Positions 63,360 to 64,000 of a DNA stretch of 64,000 nucleotides are shown here, one piece after another. The stretch is from positions 10,777,501 to 10,841,500 of the forward strand of contig OW203992.1 of NCBI GenBank assembly GCA_934047225.1, read 5' to 3'. The position numbers were made by a program, and so were the translations under genes. The notes under the pieces were generated by a model that was given only the letters and a program-made list of their open reading frames with translations, ran no database searches and was not told the DNA's origin. Position 1 is the first letter of the stretch. The number at the start of each line of letters is the position of its first letter. The stretch is from Ypsolopha sequella. Lineage: Eukaryota > Arthropoda > Insecta > Lepidoptera > Ypsolophidae.

Positions 63360-64000
63360 CGCAACGCACACAAAAAGCACAAAAGATTGCAATTGCGGAC
63401 GACAGCCGAAGCGATCATTCGGGTGGCATGTAACAGAAAGCGTCGTAAATAAATAGAAGGAAGTGCGACCGAAAAGAAAAAAAAAACTGGCGCTGCTACA
63501 GATGATCACACCGAGCACACACTGCGAGCGACTAGAATAATGAGAATAATACCTGATGAGCCAAACGTAAGGGTGGTGGGTTCTAGTCCATGCGATAATT
63601 AGAAGGCGGCGGTGTTAGGTGCGGGCCTGGCGCGGCGCTACACGTCGGACACACGGCAAGCGCACCCGCGTGCGTGAGCGAGTCCGGTCACAAGCGTGTA
63701 CGTAGCGGGATATCGACGGACCAAGCCATTACTCTCAGTACGGACGATATACGACGATCGACAAGAGATAATAAAAAAAAACGTATATTCATGCATTTTA
63801 AGCGTTATTATTACCGGGATCATAGATACGAGAAATATACACGCATAAGATAACGGTAAGTGAGTAGATACAAGATAGACATAGCGTAAAACTACCGAGA
63901 CATCTGCGAGGGAGAGGCCGCTCGCTTCGTCCTTACAATAATACAATACAAATGTGACAACACGCCTAGCGCTAGCCCTCAGGGGCGCTCACTACACTCC
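63360..64000. other. Unassigned right edge
   Basis: Moderately GC-rich, many CG steps, no exon I can support. It may be intron or 5' flank of the CCCH gene. Confidence 0.35.

Overview
The window is nuclear DNA of an insect, most likely a moth or butterfly. It has spliced genes with GT-AG introns, AT-rich introns packed with short transposons, and several repeat families I recognise as typical of Lepidoptera. I found no bacterial, viral or organellar genes.

Three host genes can be read. (1) Bases 146-11014 (+) hold the last eight coding exons of a long-chain fatty acid transport protein (FATP, SLC27 family). Its 5' exons lie off the left edge. All eight exon phases join into one 380-residue C-terminal frame. 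(2) Bases 17282-46184 (+) hold a complete golgin-97 (GOLGA1) gene: 13 coding exons that join in frame to 626 residues, starting MFASLKSKIKEE and ending in a GRIP domain encoded by the last exon. A likely non-coding first exon ends at 17170. (3) Bases 57612-63353 (-) hold the last three coding exons of a tandem CCCH zinc-finger protein (C-x7-C-x4-C-x3-H twice). Its 5' part lies off the right edge, and a repeat-poor stretch of about 2.7 kb downstream is a likely 3' UTR.

The most striking mobile element is a 4.3-kb autonomous DNA transposon in golgin intron 3 (about 22930-27200). It has two convergent, spliced and apparently intact genes: a SWIM-finger plus YqaJ/RecE-like PD-(D/E)XK nuclease (438 aa, +) and a THAP-finger plus DDE transposase (541 aa, -). 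This pair matches the poorly studied ISL2EU/IS4EU group of eukaryotic transposons.

Other elements include a complete but frameshifted mariner with TA target duplications (43346-44630), a Penelope-like GIY-YIG fragment with an inverted 5' end, LINE 3' fragments, tRNA-derived SINEs, four hAT-type elements (three small and non-autonomous, 8-bp target duplications at all four, two of them exact), and many TA- or TTAA-flanked MITEs, often nested. Several are long near-perfect palindromes, notably 37259-37593, 45331-45925 and 52783-53737.

Other local structure includes a 107-110 bp tandem array that duplicates the end of a FATP exon together with its splice donor. Intergenic regions 11518-16950 and 47102-54930 are almost wholly repeats with no host gene that I can support. 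All calls come from reading sequence; no database search was run.
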